From a virus: DNA of 42,247 nt. A program made the position numbers and the translations under genes. Location: the IMG/VR virus record IMGVR_UViG_3300023172_003376, positions 1-42,247 of that record; one strand, given 5' to 3'. The notes beneath the pieces were generated by a model that had not been told where the DNA came from, did no database searches, and saw only the letters and a list, made by a program, of their open reading frames with translations. Of this stretch, positions 15,070 to 23,062 are shown one piece after another (the stretch's first letter is position 1; each line of letters begins with the position of its first letter).

Positions 15070-15989
15070 CAGTTGCCCTGCTTCCCTTTGGCCACCTTGC
15101 TCACTATGTCGTCAGCCTGTTTGGGATCGAACTTCACACCACCAAAAGGATCGTAGTTCTCCACGTTCTTCCAGTAGTCCTCGTTCCTGTCACCACGCAA
15201 GTCGCTCTTGCTACTTTTCCCTTGCACTTTCCTTTTGCCTTTCATGTGATCCACGTATGCTCCCAACACGCTGTTGATGAACACGTGATGTCCCTTCGCA
15301 CCCGCACCTTTTCCTATGTCTACTCCGTCGTTGGGTGCGATCCTTTTCACACACTGCCAGAACAGGTAACTGTCATGCCATTCCAACTCTTTGAATATGG
15401 TGTCTTTGATGTACAGGTCTGTCCAGTACCGCATAAACTCTGTGATTTTTGAATGCTTCTTGTTGTAGCACACCCATCCGCATTCGGGATACTTTTCGCC
15501 CCTGCCCAGGAAGTTCACGAGCTTGTCTTGGGGCAGTAGTCCTGTGACGAACTCCCTTGTGATTGGTCTGAATGTGTATGTGTCAGCATCTAGCCACAGA
15601 ACATAGTCTGTATCTATTGTTTTGATTGCATGATCCACTGCAAAGGTCTTGTGTGCAAACCTAACAGCGTCCCATAGGTAAGATCCTTTGCCCTTGTCAT
15701 TTTTGCCTGCGTTGGGATCTCGCCTTACACCACCTGGTATCTCATCCACTTCGCCGTTGGCCACAGGATCGTCCTTGTGTCTTTGCTTGAATTTGAGCAA
15801 TTCGGGATTGGCATCTTCGATGTTTATGAATTTAATCTTTGGATGTTCCAGAGTTGGCTTCTCACCTTCATGATATGCGTACAAGGTAACATCGTCAGGC
15901 CAGAATTGTATATGGCTCTCCAACATCCTTTTCGCATATGCTGTCCATCTGTTTGGCGGGAAGGTTGTAACTACAGACAATGATGTCAT
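15069..15989 (-). CDS. GT-A-type glycosyltransferase with DxD motif
   Basis: The 306-residue protein has LWLDADTYTF near residue 133, where DAD is the DxD metal and nucleotide-sugar site of GT-A enzymes. The N terminus SLSVVTTFPPNRW and the later ECGWVCYNKKH fit a GT8-like or small GT-A fold. A polar loop around 85-105 is rich in Gly, Lys and Asp. The ATG at 15989 forms TAATG with the upstream stop; a longer form with 22 extra basic residues is less likely. It is the fifth gene of the glycan operon. No membrane segment is visible, so it is probably cytosolic. Confidence 0.7.
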   Translation of the reverse strand: MTSLSVVTTFPPNRWTAYAKRMLESHIQFWPDDVTLYAYHEGEKPTLEHPKIKFINIEDANPELLKFKQRHKDDPVANGEVDEIPGGVRRDPNAGKNDKGKGSYLWDAVRFAHKTFAVDHAIKTIDTDYVLWLDADTYTFRPITREFVTGLLPQDKLVNFLGRGEKYPECGWVCYNKKHSKITEFMRYWTDLYIKDTIFKELEWHDSYLFWQCVKRIAPNDGVDIGKGAGAKGHHVFINSVLGAYVDHMKGKRKVQGKSSKSDLRGDRNEDYWKNVENYDPFGGVKFDPKQADDIVSKVAKGKQGN

Positions 15990-16972
15990 TATAAACCTAA
16001 CCTCTGTTTGAATCTTTTGTACACTGTTCCGTCTCTTATTTCTTTTATGCTCCATAACTTGTAACCTAGGTCATTGACCCACTGTGTCCTGTCTGGTGTC
16101 TTTGGTGTTTCTATATCGTTGAGGTCCTTGTTACACACGTCCCAACACAGTGCTAGATCCGATGTGCAGAACGTTGGTATTCCTCGTATGCAACTGTCAA
16201 CACTGGCAGTAGAGTTGTGTGTGACCACGGCGTGTGCATTCGCTATCGCTTCCTGGAAATGGAATCTGTAGAATTTCTTTTCATCGCCTGCGAAGTGTTG
16301 TTGTGTGTATTGCAGTTCCACGTCCTCAGGCAAGTCGCCTTTACGTGCCACAATAGATGCCACGTGGTTTGGATGTGGTCGGACTATGAACTTCCTGTCT
16401 GTGGCAGGCCTTAGTCTTTCATAAACTCCATTGAACCATTCTATGGGATCCAGTTCGTTCATGCTCCAGTTGTCCTTGGGTTGCAGTACAAATATTATGG
16501 GATCGTCTTGGTTAGACTTACGCCATGGTTCGTACTTCACTTTGAATTTTTTCACCATCATGTCCCAACGATCGCTTGGACTGTTGTCTGACAGGAAGTC
16601 GCCATCGTTCATGGGGGTGTACAACGAAACCCTGAAATGATGATCAGGTGATGTTGATACATTACCAAAACTAGATAAAAGTCCCCCATCAAATGTTATC
16701 AGCGGAATCTTTTTGTCTCTGCAATTATTTGCAAGTTCCCTACGTCTGCCTTTGGTGTGATGCATCTGTCGGTCACCGCCATATCCAAACATTGCCGCCA
16801 TGGGTGCAGTGGGAGTCATCTCCCCTTCCACGGTTGGACCGGACCTGTTCTCATTGACTATGATCGCTTCATCGCCCGCGGCCTCTATGCCTTCTTTGAG
16901 ATGGTAAAGCAATTCGTAACTGTTTCCACGTTTACGATCCTTTACCGTCCTTCTGAATATCTCAACTTTCAT
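15989..16972 (-). CDS. Capsule-type glycosyltransferase (paralog 3 of 5)
   Basis: This 327-residue member is the longest of the family. It has FIVRPHPNHVA near residue 200, THNSTASVDSCIRGIP, DVCNKDLNDIETP and WVNDLGYKLWS. The N-terminal domain holds an ERRT-like basic start (IFRRTVKDRKRGNSY), an AAMFGYGG turn and TFDGG, consistent with the first Rossmann domain of a GT-B enzyme. Its start lies 11 bases inside the preceding gene and its stop forms TAATG with the next. The intact VRPHP motif suggests an active enzyme. Confidence 0.7.
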   Translation of the reverse strand: MKVEIFRRTVKDRKRGNSYELLYHLKEGIEAAGDEAIIVNENRSGPTVEGEMTPTAPMAAMFGYGGDRQMHHTKGRRRELANNCRDKKIPLITFDGGLLSSFGNVSTSPDHHFRVSLYTPMNDGDFLSDNSPSDRWDMMVKKFKVKYEPWRKSNQDDPIIFVLQPKDNWSMNELDPIEWFNGVYERLRPATDRKFIVRPHPNHVASIVARKGDLPEDVELQYTQQHFAGDEKKFYRFHFQEAIANAHAVVTHNSTASVDSCIRGIPTFCTSDLALCWDVCNKDLNDIETPKTPDRTQWVNDLGYKLWSIKEIRDGTVYKRFKQRLGL

Positions 16973-17771
16973 TCAACATCCTCCATGCTGTGCCGTTGGC
17001 CATTTCTTGTAGTGTCCAATTATTATACGCTAGACTGCTGAACAATGCAATCCTGTCTCCGTATTTAGGTGTTTCTATCTTGCTGAAATCTGTTTCCGAT
17101 ATGGGTGCCGCCGCACTGTTTTTGGGATCACAGAATACTGGCACACCGTTGACCAGGCTGGCCACCATGGTGTTGGAGTTGTAGGTCACTGTTGCATGGT
17201 AATCTGCCCAATTGATATTGCCTTTGTGGACAGTAGGCCTATCAACCTTTACAGTGGCACCCACGTGATCAATTTCGATTGTTGGGTTGTATGGTTTTTC
17301 CCTTATATCTATATCTCTGTCAGTGTTCTGTTCGAGAATCTTCAATGTGTTAGACAGCCAGTCAGAGGCATCGAAGAAGTTCGCTATTGCATTAGTTGGC
17401 GGTAGGACAAGAATTTTCTTACCCTTGTTCCAAGGTTTGATGTCTTGCCTGAAATGTTTTTCATACCTGTCTGCTGACCTCTGTTGTAGTACGTTCTGGC
17501 AGTGTTTGTTCTTGGTTATACGCAACCAATGTGGACTGTCATGTGCATTTGTGAAATAACCATGATCCATAAAATAGAAATCTCTGTGTTCCTTCTCACA
17601 CCATTTGTAAACCTCGCCTGACCCGGCTAATATACCGTACATGGTCAGATTCTCTTTGGGTAATGATTTTAAATCTCTGAATTGATATATCTTGCCCTGA
17701 CCAGATCCACGAACGAAAGCATCCACATAACGCTGTGTCCGTGGTTTGGTCGTGTGTATTCCTGACAACAT
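16962..17771 (-). CDS. Capsule-type glycosyltransferase (paralog 4 of 5, altered motif)
   Basis: The 269-residue member has the family C terminus (TYNSNTMVASLVNGVPVFCD, then FSKIETP and LAYNNWT), but the usual VRPHP is replaced by IREKPYNP near residue 155. It shares this loss with the paralog at 20305. The N-terminal half shows HGYF and an SPHWLR-like segment as in that paralog, so the two form a subgroup. The changed motif may mean a different donor or loss of activity. The gene is joined by TAATG to the 2OG oxygenase gene upstream. Confidence 0.65.
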   Translation of the reverse strand: MLSGIHTTKPRTQRYVDAFVRGSGQGKIYQFRDLKSLPKENLTMYGILAGSGEVYKWCEKEHRDFYFMDHGYFTNAHDSPHWLRITKNKHCQNVLQQRSADRYEKHFRQDIKPWNKGKKILVLPPTNAIANFFDASDWLSNTLKILEQNTDRDIDIREKPYNPTIEIDHVGATVKVDRPTVHKGNINWADYHATVTYNSNTMVASLVNGVPVFCDPKNSAAAPISETDFSKIETPKYGDRIALFSSLAYNNWTLQEMANGTAWRMLNES

Positions 17772-18520
17772 TATTTTCTGTTTTCCTTCACTTCAAACAT
17801 CTTACGGCCGGCCGCCCTATTGAATTCTGCAATTATGTTTACACTCCTCCTGTTTAGCACGGCATTTTTCCTAGCGGATACGCTGTGTACACACCTTGTT
17901 GAATTGTTACAGAATACAACCAGTGTGTTTGCTTTGTAGGGGATTGTCTTCACAATTTTGCCCGCCTTCTCTTTTACTTCTCTACCGCCGTTTTTATTCA
18001 CTTCTGAAATGGTATCATGTGTTTCGTGTATCTGGAATTCTCCACCTGTGCTTTGATCCTCTTTGTATGGCATGTAAAGTAAGGCCGCGTATATCTCCCT
18101 AGGATTGTCTATGTGTGCAGTCCTTGAACTGTAGGTGATGGGCTTGTGCATCACTGTCTGACAGTCGGTTCCTATCTTGTCATGGCCTGTGTCCCATCCT
18201 CTTGGACTTAATGTTAGGTCTTCCACGTGGGGGACCAAATCGCCAAACACTCCGGTCATTTGTTTGTAAAATTCCATTGATGTGTGGTACTCGGTAAATT
18301 CTTTCCATATATTGGAAACTTTTCCCGGCTTCAACATCTCGTCTGCTTTTAACCTATAACATATACCTGAATCAAATGGCTCCGTGGATAGCAGTTGTTC
18401 TTTGGGCCACTCCTTGTCGAGTTGTTCGTACACATCTTGGGGCAGTGCATCCTCGATCACGAAATGTGGATAAGGCTCTAGTACAAGTTCAGGTTTCTTC
18501 TGTAGCACTGATAGGTTCAT
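17771..18520 (-). CDS. 2-oxoglutarate/Fe(II) oxygenase
   Basis: The 249-residue protein carries the iron triad H136-x-D138 (TAHIDNPREIYAALLYMP) and H212 (CVHSVSARKNAV), with an Arg at about 224-225 for 2-oxoglutarate. The double-stranded beta-helix core and length fit the prolyl-4-hydroxylase-like oxygenases common in marine T4-like phages. It would hydroxylate a sugar, lipid or protein; its place in the glycan operon between GT61 and a capsule-type transferase favours a sugar or a glycan-carrying protein. It overlaps the GT61 gene by 4 bases (ATGA) and the next gene by one (TAATG). Confidence 0.8.
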   Translation of the reverse strand: MNLSVLQKKPELVLEPYPHFVIEDALPQDVYEQLDKEWPKEQLLSTEPFDSGICYRLKADEMLKPGKVSNIWKEFTEYHTSMEFYKQMTGVFGDLVPHVEDLTLSPRGWDTGHDKIGTDCQTVMHKPITYSSRTAHIDNPREIYAALLYMPYKEDQSTGGEFQIHETHDTISEVNKNGGREVKEKAGKIVKTIPYKANTLVVFCNNSTRCVHSVSARKNAVLNRRSVNIIAEFNRAAGRKMFEVKENRK

Positions 18521-19608
18521 TCTAGGTGCTCCATGATTTCGGGTATGTTGATTTTGAATTTTATCATGTCACTAAACCTCTTGATGCCTTGGGGTTTCCT
18601 CCCATTTTCTCTGGGTATGGGTACCACATCTGCTAGATATAATTTGTGTTCTAAGTTTAGGTTGTGCGACAGTAATGGATAAACTTTCTTGTGTAGCATA
18701 CTTCTGTCTTGTATCTCTAATACTTTTGTTCCAGGTTGACACCATAACAGATTTGTTAATCCTGCACCATGGGCCGCCACAACATGTGAAGCCTCGGCGA
18801 ATGTTTTCATTTGTTCTTGGATGGACAATTTTTCCAATACTACAGTCTCCCAACCTTTGAGGTTCAGCATCAACTCGTCAGAGTTTTGTATTCTTCTACT
18901 TACAGCACCCGGCCTTAGCACAACTATTTTCCTGTGTGGTTTTACTCCTTTCAAATTTTTCAATCCTTTGAAATGTCTCAGCCACGGAGCCATCGGTGGC
19001 ACAATTATTCCATCTTGTGTGTTGCTCGCACTTGGTACAATCAAATGTTTGAACTGCCATGTCTCGTTTTTGGGCATGACGATAATCTTAACGTCAGGAA
19101 AAAGAGCCTTACAAACTTTTTCGAAATAACGACTATGGTTCGCCAATACAAAACAAAATCTAGAAAAATTAGTTGCCCATCTTTTTTCAAGTAGGCGAAA
19201 TTTTGATATGACGTCAATCCAGATGTGCCATGGATTTTCAACACTATATTCATCAATTGGGAGCCACACGTATGTGTTGGTCTCGTTGAATGATTCTTTT
19301 ACTGTTGGCAATGTAAGATCAACTGTTTCATCCCATTCTGTCCAAAGCCTGTGACTCTTGTGTGGCTTGTGTCTGCTTTTGTGGGTAAGTTTCCACAAGT
19401 GTTCTGTTATTAATTTGTTTTCTCTGGTCAGCAATAATGGGCAGGTATGTATCTTGCAGTCATGGAATTCCGCAACGAAAGTTGGTAAACTTGTAAAATT
19501 AGGATTGATCGAATCATGATAGGGCACGGTGTAATTGTATTCTGGATCTACCACCTCCCACCGATCGAGGAAATACTTCATTGAACCTATGTTTTTTACA
19601 GTTTGCAT
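18517..19608 (-). CDS. GT61-family (DUF563) glycosyltransferase
   Basis: The 363-residue protein has the typical GT61 C-terminal region: RKIVVLRPGAVSRRI, then LEKLSIQEQMKTFAEA, HVVAAHGAGLTNLLW and PGTKVLEI. The HGAGL-N block is the family hallmark. Members transfer pentoses or hexoses to glycans and glycoproteins. It opens the seven-gene operon that runs to 13451. The ATG at 19608 (MQTVKNIG) was chosen over one 14 codons upstream because the longer form would reach across the 33-base divergent region into the gene at 19641. Assignment to the family is firm; the acceptor is unknown. Confidence 0.8.
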   Translation of the reverse strand: MQTVKNIGSMKYFLDRWEVVDPEYNYTVPYHDSINPNFTSLPTFVAEFHDCKIHTCPLLLTRENKLITEHLWKLTHKSRHKPHKSHRLWTEWDETVDLTLPTVKESFNETNTYVWLPIDEYSVENPWHIWIDVISKFRLLEKRWATNFSRFCFVLANHSRYFEKVCKALFPDVKIIVMPKNETWQFKHLIVPSASNTQDGIIVPPMAPWLRHFKGLKNLKGVKPHRKIVVLRPGAVSRRIQNSDELMLNLKGWETVVLEKLSIQEQMKTFAEASHVVAAHGAGLTNLLWCQPGTKVLEIQDRSMLHKKVYPLLSHNLNLEHKLYLADVVPIPRENGRKPQGIKRFSDMIKFKINIPEIMEHLE

Positions 19609-19637
19609 ATCATGAATAAGTAGTATATAATTATAAT
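19603..19637. promoter_or_regulatory. Divergent promoter region of the glycan island
   Basis: Only 32 bases separate the GT61 start (19608, minus) and the SGNH start (19641, plus). The spacer is very AT-rich. On the plus strand TATAAT occurs twice (19626-19631 and 19632-19637), the first 17 bases after TTGCAT. On the minus strand TATACT lies 17 bases after TTGTTG. This is the only room for promoters of both glycan operons. The -10 boxes are good and the -35 boxes are weak. Confidence 0.5.
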
Positions 19638-19640
19638 CAC

Positions 19641-20330
19641 ATGCCAACAAAAATGTTCATAAATGGTTGTTCATTCTTGACAACCAGACCCAAGTGTGGA
19701 GTCCACACACACTGTGGCGAGGAATTATCCAGAATGATGGATTTACCAATTGCTGAGAATCTAGCAGGCGGCGGACGTGGAAACAAAAGACTGATGTGGA
19801 CAACTAGGGTCTGGTGTGAAAAATTCCCAAACATAGCAAAGGATTGTTTTTTCGTGATAGGATCTAGTGGCGGAAATAGATTTGATTACCCCACTGGTGA
19901 TGGATTCAAAAAAGCAAAGTTTCCAACAATGGAGACCACATGGAAAACATGGGATCCAAATCGTGATAGCAGTACAGAATCATTTTTCAAATATCTTTTT
20001 AACAAAGGTCTAGACATAGAACAGGCAACGCAGATAGAGTCTCTATTAGCAATACATGACTTACAGGACTTCCTTAAATTTAGGAAATATCCATACGTGA
20101 TGTACAACACCCTATCAGATGCAGAAATTACAAATCCGGATATCAAATTAATGTTTGACAAGATAGATAGGACAAGATTCTTCAGACCAGAAACAAGCCA
20201 TATAGATTACACGGTAGAGAATAAACAACATTGTGTACCTGGTGATCCACATCCTAGCACAGAAGGACACAAAGAGTGGGCGGAACACTTATTAAAATTT
20301 ATAGATGCTAACGATCTACGCACCATTTAG
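19641..20330 (+). CDS. SGNH/GDSL-type hydrolase (paralog 2 of 2)
   Basis: The 229-residue protein has INGCSF at 7-12 (Ser11 nucleophile), AGGGRGNKR at 42-50 and GDPHPSTEGH near residue 205 (Asp/His pair). It matches the 1589-2386 protein along its length, including IGSSGGNRFDY, LQDFLKFRKYPYVMYNTLS and KIDRTRFF, but lacks the 36-residue insert before the catalytic Asp/His. Like that protein it is paired with a capsule-type transferase, here downstream and overlapping by 26 bases. A sugar acyl-ester hydrolase or transferase is likely. It opens the plus-strand glycan operon. Confidence 0.7.
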   Translation: MPTKMFINGCSFLTTRPKCGVHTHCGEELSRMMDLPIAENLAGGGRGNKRLMWTTRVWCEKFPNIAKDCFFVIGSSGGNRFDYPTGDGFKKAKFPTMETTWKTWDPNRDSSTESFFKYLFNKGLDIEQATQIESLLAIHDLQDFLKFRKYPYVMYNTLSDAEITNPDIKLMFDKIDRTRFFRPETSHIDYTVENKQHCVPGDPHPSTEGHKEWAEHLLKFIDANDLRTI

Positions 20331-21117
20331 CAACAAGAAAAGCAAGGCATGGGAGGTATTCAACGGTGTTGAGAAGTCATGGCCAGACCAGATTACCAAG
20401 TTAGACAATGCTGTGGAAACAGATCCAGTCAGCAACAGCATGTTCTGGGGATTCGTCGGCAACAACAGAGAGATGGTCAAGAAGTTGGAAGCACGTAATC
20501 ACAACTACTGGTTCACAGACACACCTTACTTTGGAAGATTTGACAACAACAATCTGAAACCTGACAATCATTATTGGCGTGTGTGTAAGAATGCCATACA
20601 CGTGCCTTACATAAAAAATTGCAAAGCAGATAGATTTGAGAAGTTTGGAATGAAGATCAAGGCACCAAACTTCGCTGGCAAGTATGTTTTGGTATGTCCT
20701 AGTAGCACAGGCATACACAACTATCTTGGCCGACCCAATTGGACGAACGAGACCGTCGAACAGATCAAGAGATACACTGACAGACCTATCCGACTTCGAC
20801 ACAAGCCTAGGGGCAGGGGTACATCAGGACCAAGTGAGGCAACTGTACCCCTATCCGAGGACCTCAAGGAGGCCTGGTGCGTGGTCACAAGTTGTAGTAT
20901 TGCGGCAGTGGAGGCCATGTGTGAGGGCATACCTGTGTTCTGTGATGACAAGAGTTTTGCTGTAGACGTGGGCAACGTGGAACTAGCAGACATAGAGAAT
21001 CCCTACTACGGTGGTCCTGAGCCTTGGTTGTACAGTCTAGCCTACCAACAGTTCACACCGGAAGAACTAGAGGACGGTACGGCGGTGGAGATATTGATGG
21101 ACAAGGGAATACTGTGA
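20305..21117 (+). CDS. Capsule-type glycosyltransferase (paralog 5 of 5, altered motif)
   Basis: This 270-residue member has VTSCSIAAVEAMCEGIP, VFCDDKSFAVDVGN, ELADIENP and LAYQQFTPEEL at the C terminus, the family pattern. The central motif reads RLRHKPRGRG instead of VRPHP, as in the variant at 16962-17771. The N terminus has FWGFVGNN and WFTDTPYF, matching the HGYF-type region of that paralog. It overlaps the SGNH gene by 26 bases. The next gene starts at a GTG that overlaps its stop (GTGA), so translation is coupled. Confidence 0.7.
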   Translation: MLTIYAPFSNKKSKAWEVFNGVEKSWPDQITKLDNAVETDPVSNSMFWGFVGNNREMVKKLEARNHNYWFTDTPYFGRFDNNNLKPDNHYWRVCKNAIHVPYIKNCKADRFEKFGMKIKAPNFAGKYVLVCPSSTGIHNYLGRPNWTNETVEQIKRYTDRPIRLRHKPRGRGTSGPSEATVPLSEDLKEAWCVVTSCSIAAVEAMCEGIPVFCDDKSFAVDVGNVELADIENPYYGGPEPWLYSLAYQQFTPEELEDGTAVEILMDKGIL

Positions 21118-21755
21118 AGATAGAAAAATTGAGTGGAGGGATATGGGTACCGTCCGCAGACGCCCAGATAGAGCAATGGCGCGAAGCAGGAAATCCTCAC
21201 ATGCAGGACACCTGTCTCGATAAATTTCTCGAATGGTGCAAGATACAGAATAAGAAATTCAATTTCATAATCGACATAGGGGCATGGTGTGGAACATGGT
21301 CTATGGCAATGCAACAGTATGCAAAGAACATTCATTGTTATGAACCTAACAAGTTGCACTATGAATGTCTAACAAGGAACATGAGTGCTCACAGTCATGT
21401 TAGATTGTACAATCAAGCAATAGGCAATGATGATGGATTTGTGAAGTTGACCGAGGAAAGTGCCACACAAAACACTAGGGTGTTGTTGGAAAAAGGTGAA
21501 ACCAAGATCAACAAGTTAGATTCTTTAGATTTACAAGGGGTGGATTTCATAAAGATAGATGTCGAGGGATTGGAGATGGAAGTGCTCAAGGGTGCGGGAA
21601 AAACTCTAGAAAACGTTGAATACTTGATGATTGAGTTGAACGGCAACAGTGAGAAATACGGTAGCAGTAAGAGAGATATCAAGGAGCATTTAAAATCCTT
21701 GGGATTCAAAGTCTTGATCAAAACTTGGCCAGATATAATCTATTACAAAGCATGA
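21114..21755 (+). CDS. FkbM-family methyltransferase (first of three)
   Basis: The 213-residue protein has FIIDIGAWCGTWS near residue 53 (SAM motif I), HCYEPNKLHYE, then DFIKIDVEGLEMEVLKGA near 145. The last is the signature block of FkbM methyltransferases, which O-methylate sugars and other small molecules. The GTG at 21114 (MKIEKLSGG) overlaps the previous stop in the form GTGA and gives the normal family length; an in-frame start upstream would add 30 low-quality residues. It and the next gene are adjacent and share motif layout, so they may be old duplicates. Confidence 0.75.
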   Translation: MKIEKLSGGIWVPSADAQIEQWREAGNPHMQDTCLDKFLEWCKIQNKKFNFIIDIGAWCGTWSMAMQQYAKNIHCYEPNKLHYECLTRNMSAHSHVRLYNQAIGNDDGFVKLTEESATQNTRVLLEKGETKINKLDSLDLQGVDFIKIDVEGLEMEVLKGAGKTLENVEYLMIELNGNSEKYGSSKRDIKEHLKSLGFKVLIKTWPDIIYYKA

Positions 21756-22357
21756 TGTACGAATATTTGAAAGGATTGAAATCAAAACAAGAGTTCATGC
21801 CTTCGCGGATACTGGATATAGGTGCGTGGAATGGATTCTGGACCAAAAACGTCAAACCCATTTGGCCCGATGCTCATTACACCTGCATTGAAGCAGGACA
21901 AAAACACGAGAAAAGATTAAAAGAAGTGACGGACGATTATCATATCGCTGTGCTTGGTGACAGTGACAGGGAAATAAAAATGTACCTGCGTGAAATTGAC
22001 AAGGGAAACAGGAAGAAGGTCACATACACAAAAGGCTCAACAGTGTTTGGTATTTTCAAAGATTATGAGATCAGGCAGATGAAAACGTTGGACCAATTAG
22101 TAGGTAAGGATGCCCAGTATGACTTGATCAAACAAGATGTTCAGGGTGCTGAGATAATGGTCATGAACGGTGCCCCAGATATATTCACACGTGCCAAATA
22201 CGTGATACAAGAAGTCAACCTACACAAGGATAAGCAGTTTCCAGATATGCCATCTGAAAATGAAATGGACGAATACATGTTCCAACTAGGATTCAATAAC
22301 AGTGAGATAATAGAACAAAAACCAAACGGCGATCAGATAGACAAGATTTATTTTTGA
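21752..22357 (+). CDS. FkbM-family methyltransferase (second of three)
   Basis: The 201-residue protein has RILDIGAWNGFWTK near residue 22, CIEAGQKHEKRL, and DLIKQDVQGAEIMVMNGA near 130. The acidic VEG of the family is changed to VQG. The start at 21752 overlaps the upstream stop (ATGA), and a second ATG follows at once. It is the last gene of the plus-strand operon and ends 2 bases before the stop of the convergent gene at 22360. It would methylate a glycan; the changed residue leaves activity open. Confidence 0.7.
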   Translation: MMYEYLKGLKSKQEFMPSRILDIGAWNGFWTKNVKPIWPDAHYTCIEAGQKHEKRLKEVTDDYHIAVLGDSDREIKMYLREIDKGNRKKVTYTKGSTVFGIFKDYEIRQMKTLDQLVGKDAQYDLIKQDVQGAEIMVMNGAPDIFTRAKYVIQEVNLHKDKQFPDMPSENEMDEYMFQLGFNNSEIIEQKPNGDQIDKIYF

Positions 22358-22359
22358 TT

Positions 22360-23034
22360 TTACGAACTGAAAAGATTTATTAGTTCCTTCTTCCAGTCAT
22401 CTGCATATTCACAATCTCGGTAACCATCAAACCATGGACCACCTTCCGTGTAGTGTAATACTTTCGGTGTGCCGTCCCTTGGCTCCTTGTACCAACCTAC
22501 CAACCAGTTGTATTCCGCGGGCATTGAACCTATCTCGTTGTCATCTAACCAACTGAACCTGTGTAGGAACTTTGGTGATTCTTCGTTCAATAGTTCTGGT
22601 GTGAGGATTTTGTTCTTGGGGTGTTCGCAATTCCATAACACCATGCTTGACCAATTCTTCCTGGGATAAGATGTCTGTACCTGTCCGTCCATCTTGGTTG
22701 TTTCTTTTGGTGCATAGTCGTGTTGTACAACCACAACCGCTTTGCTTGGATCACAGTATTTCACAAGTTCATGGCTTGGAATCTTCCAAAGGAAATCACA
22801 ATCACAGAACACTGCCCAACCCTTGAAGTCATTCATGTATGGTACGAAGAACCTTGTGAACGTGAATTCAGTTGATGCCAATTTGTCCACAGGCCTGGTG
22901 TACAGTCCTTGGTCTCGCATCTGTTTTTGCTTGAGGGGGATGACTTCTGCTGACGGATCTCTTCTTTTTATAGAATGCTCACAGACTTGGTAAGCAATGT
23001 CTTCTCTGCTGTCGTGCCCTACGTATATTTTCAC
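22360..23034 (-). CDS. GT8-like glycosyltransferase
   Basis: The 224-residue protein starts with KIYVGHDSREDIAY, has VFCDCDFLWK near residue 75 (DCD as the DxD site) and ends with VLHYTEGGPWFDGY near 190. That layout, with a final H-x-x-G-x-x-x-P-W stretch, fits GT-A enzymes of the GT8 type. The start codon is GTG at 23034. It is supported by a GTTAAATA box exactly 5 bases before it. It stands alone on the minus strand between two plus-strand methyltransferase genes. Confidence 0.7.
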   Translation of the reverse strand: MKIYVGHDSREDIAYQVCEHSIKRRDPSAEVIPLKQKQMRDQGLYTRPVDKLASTEFTFTRFFVPYMNDFKGWAVFCDCDFLWKIPSHELVKYCDPSKAVVVVQHDYAPKETTKMDGQVQTSYPRKNWSSMVLWNCEHPKNKILTPELLNEESPKFLHRFSWLDDNEIGSMPAEYNWLVGWYKEPRDGTPKVLHYTEGGPWFDGYRDCEYADDWKKELINLFSS

Positions 23035-23039
23035 ATCAA

Positions 23040-23047
23040 TATTTAAC
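23040..23047 (-). promoter_or_regulatory. Late-type box GTTAAATA before GTG start
   Basis: GTTAAATA on the minus strand ends 5 bases before the GTG at 23034. It directly abuts the plus-strand TATAAATA at 23048-23055, so the two boxes fire apart from one 16-base site. Confidence 0.55.
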
Positions 23048-23055
23048 TATAAATA
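23048..23055 (+). promoter_or_regulatory. Late promoter box TATAAATA
   Basis: A perfect T4-type late octamer on the plus strand, 7 bases before the ATG at 23063. It decides that start against an in-frame ATG 22 codons upstream. Confidence 0.7.
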
Positions 23056-23062
23056 TTTCAGT

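Noticed and set aside
16962-21117. Transposition or integration as the source of the glycan island
   Set aside because: No transposase, integrase, terminal repeat or target duplication is visible at either edge. Modular exchange by recombination is possible but leaves no mark here.
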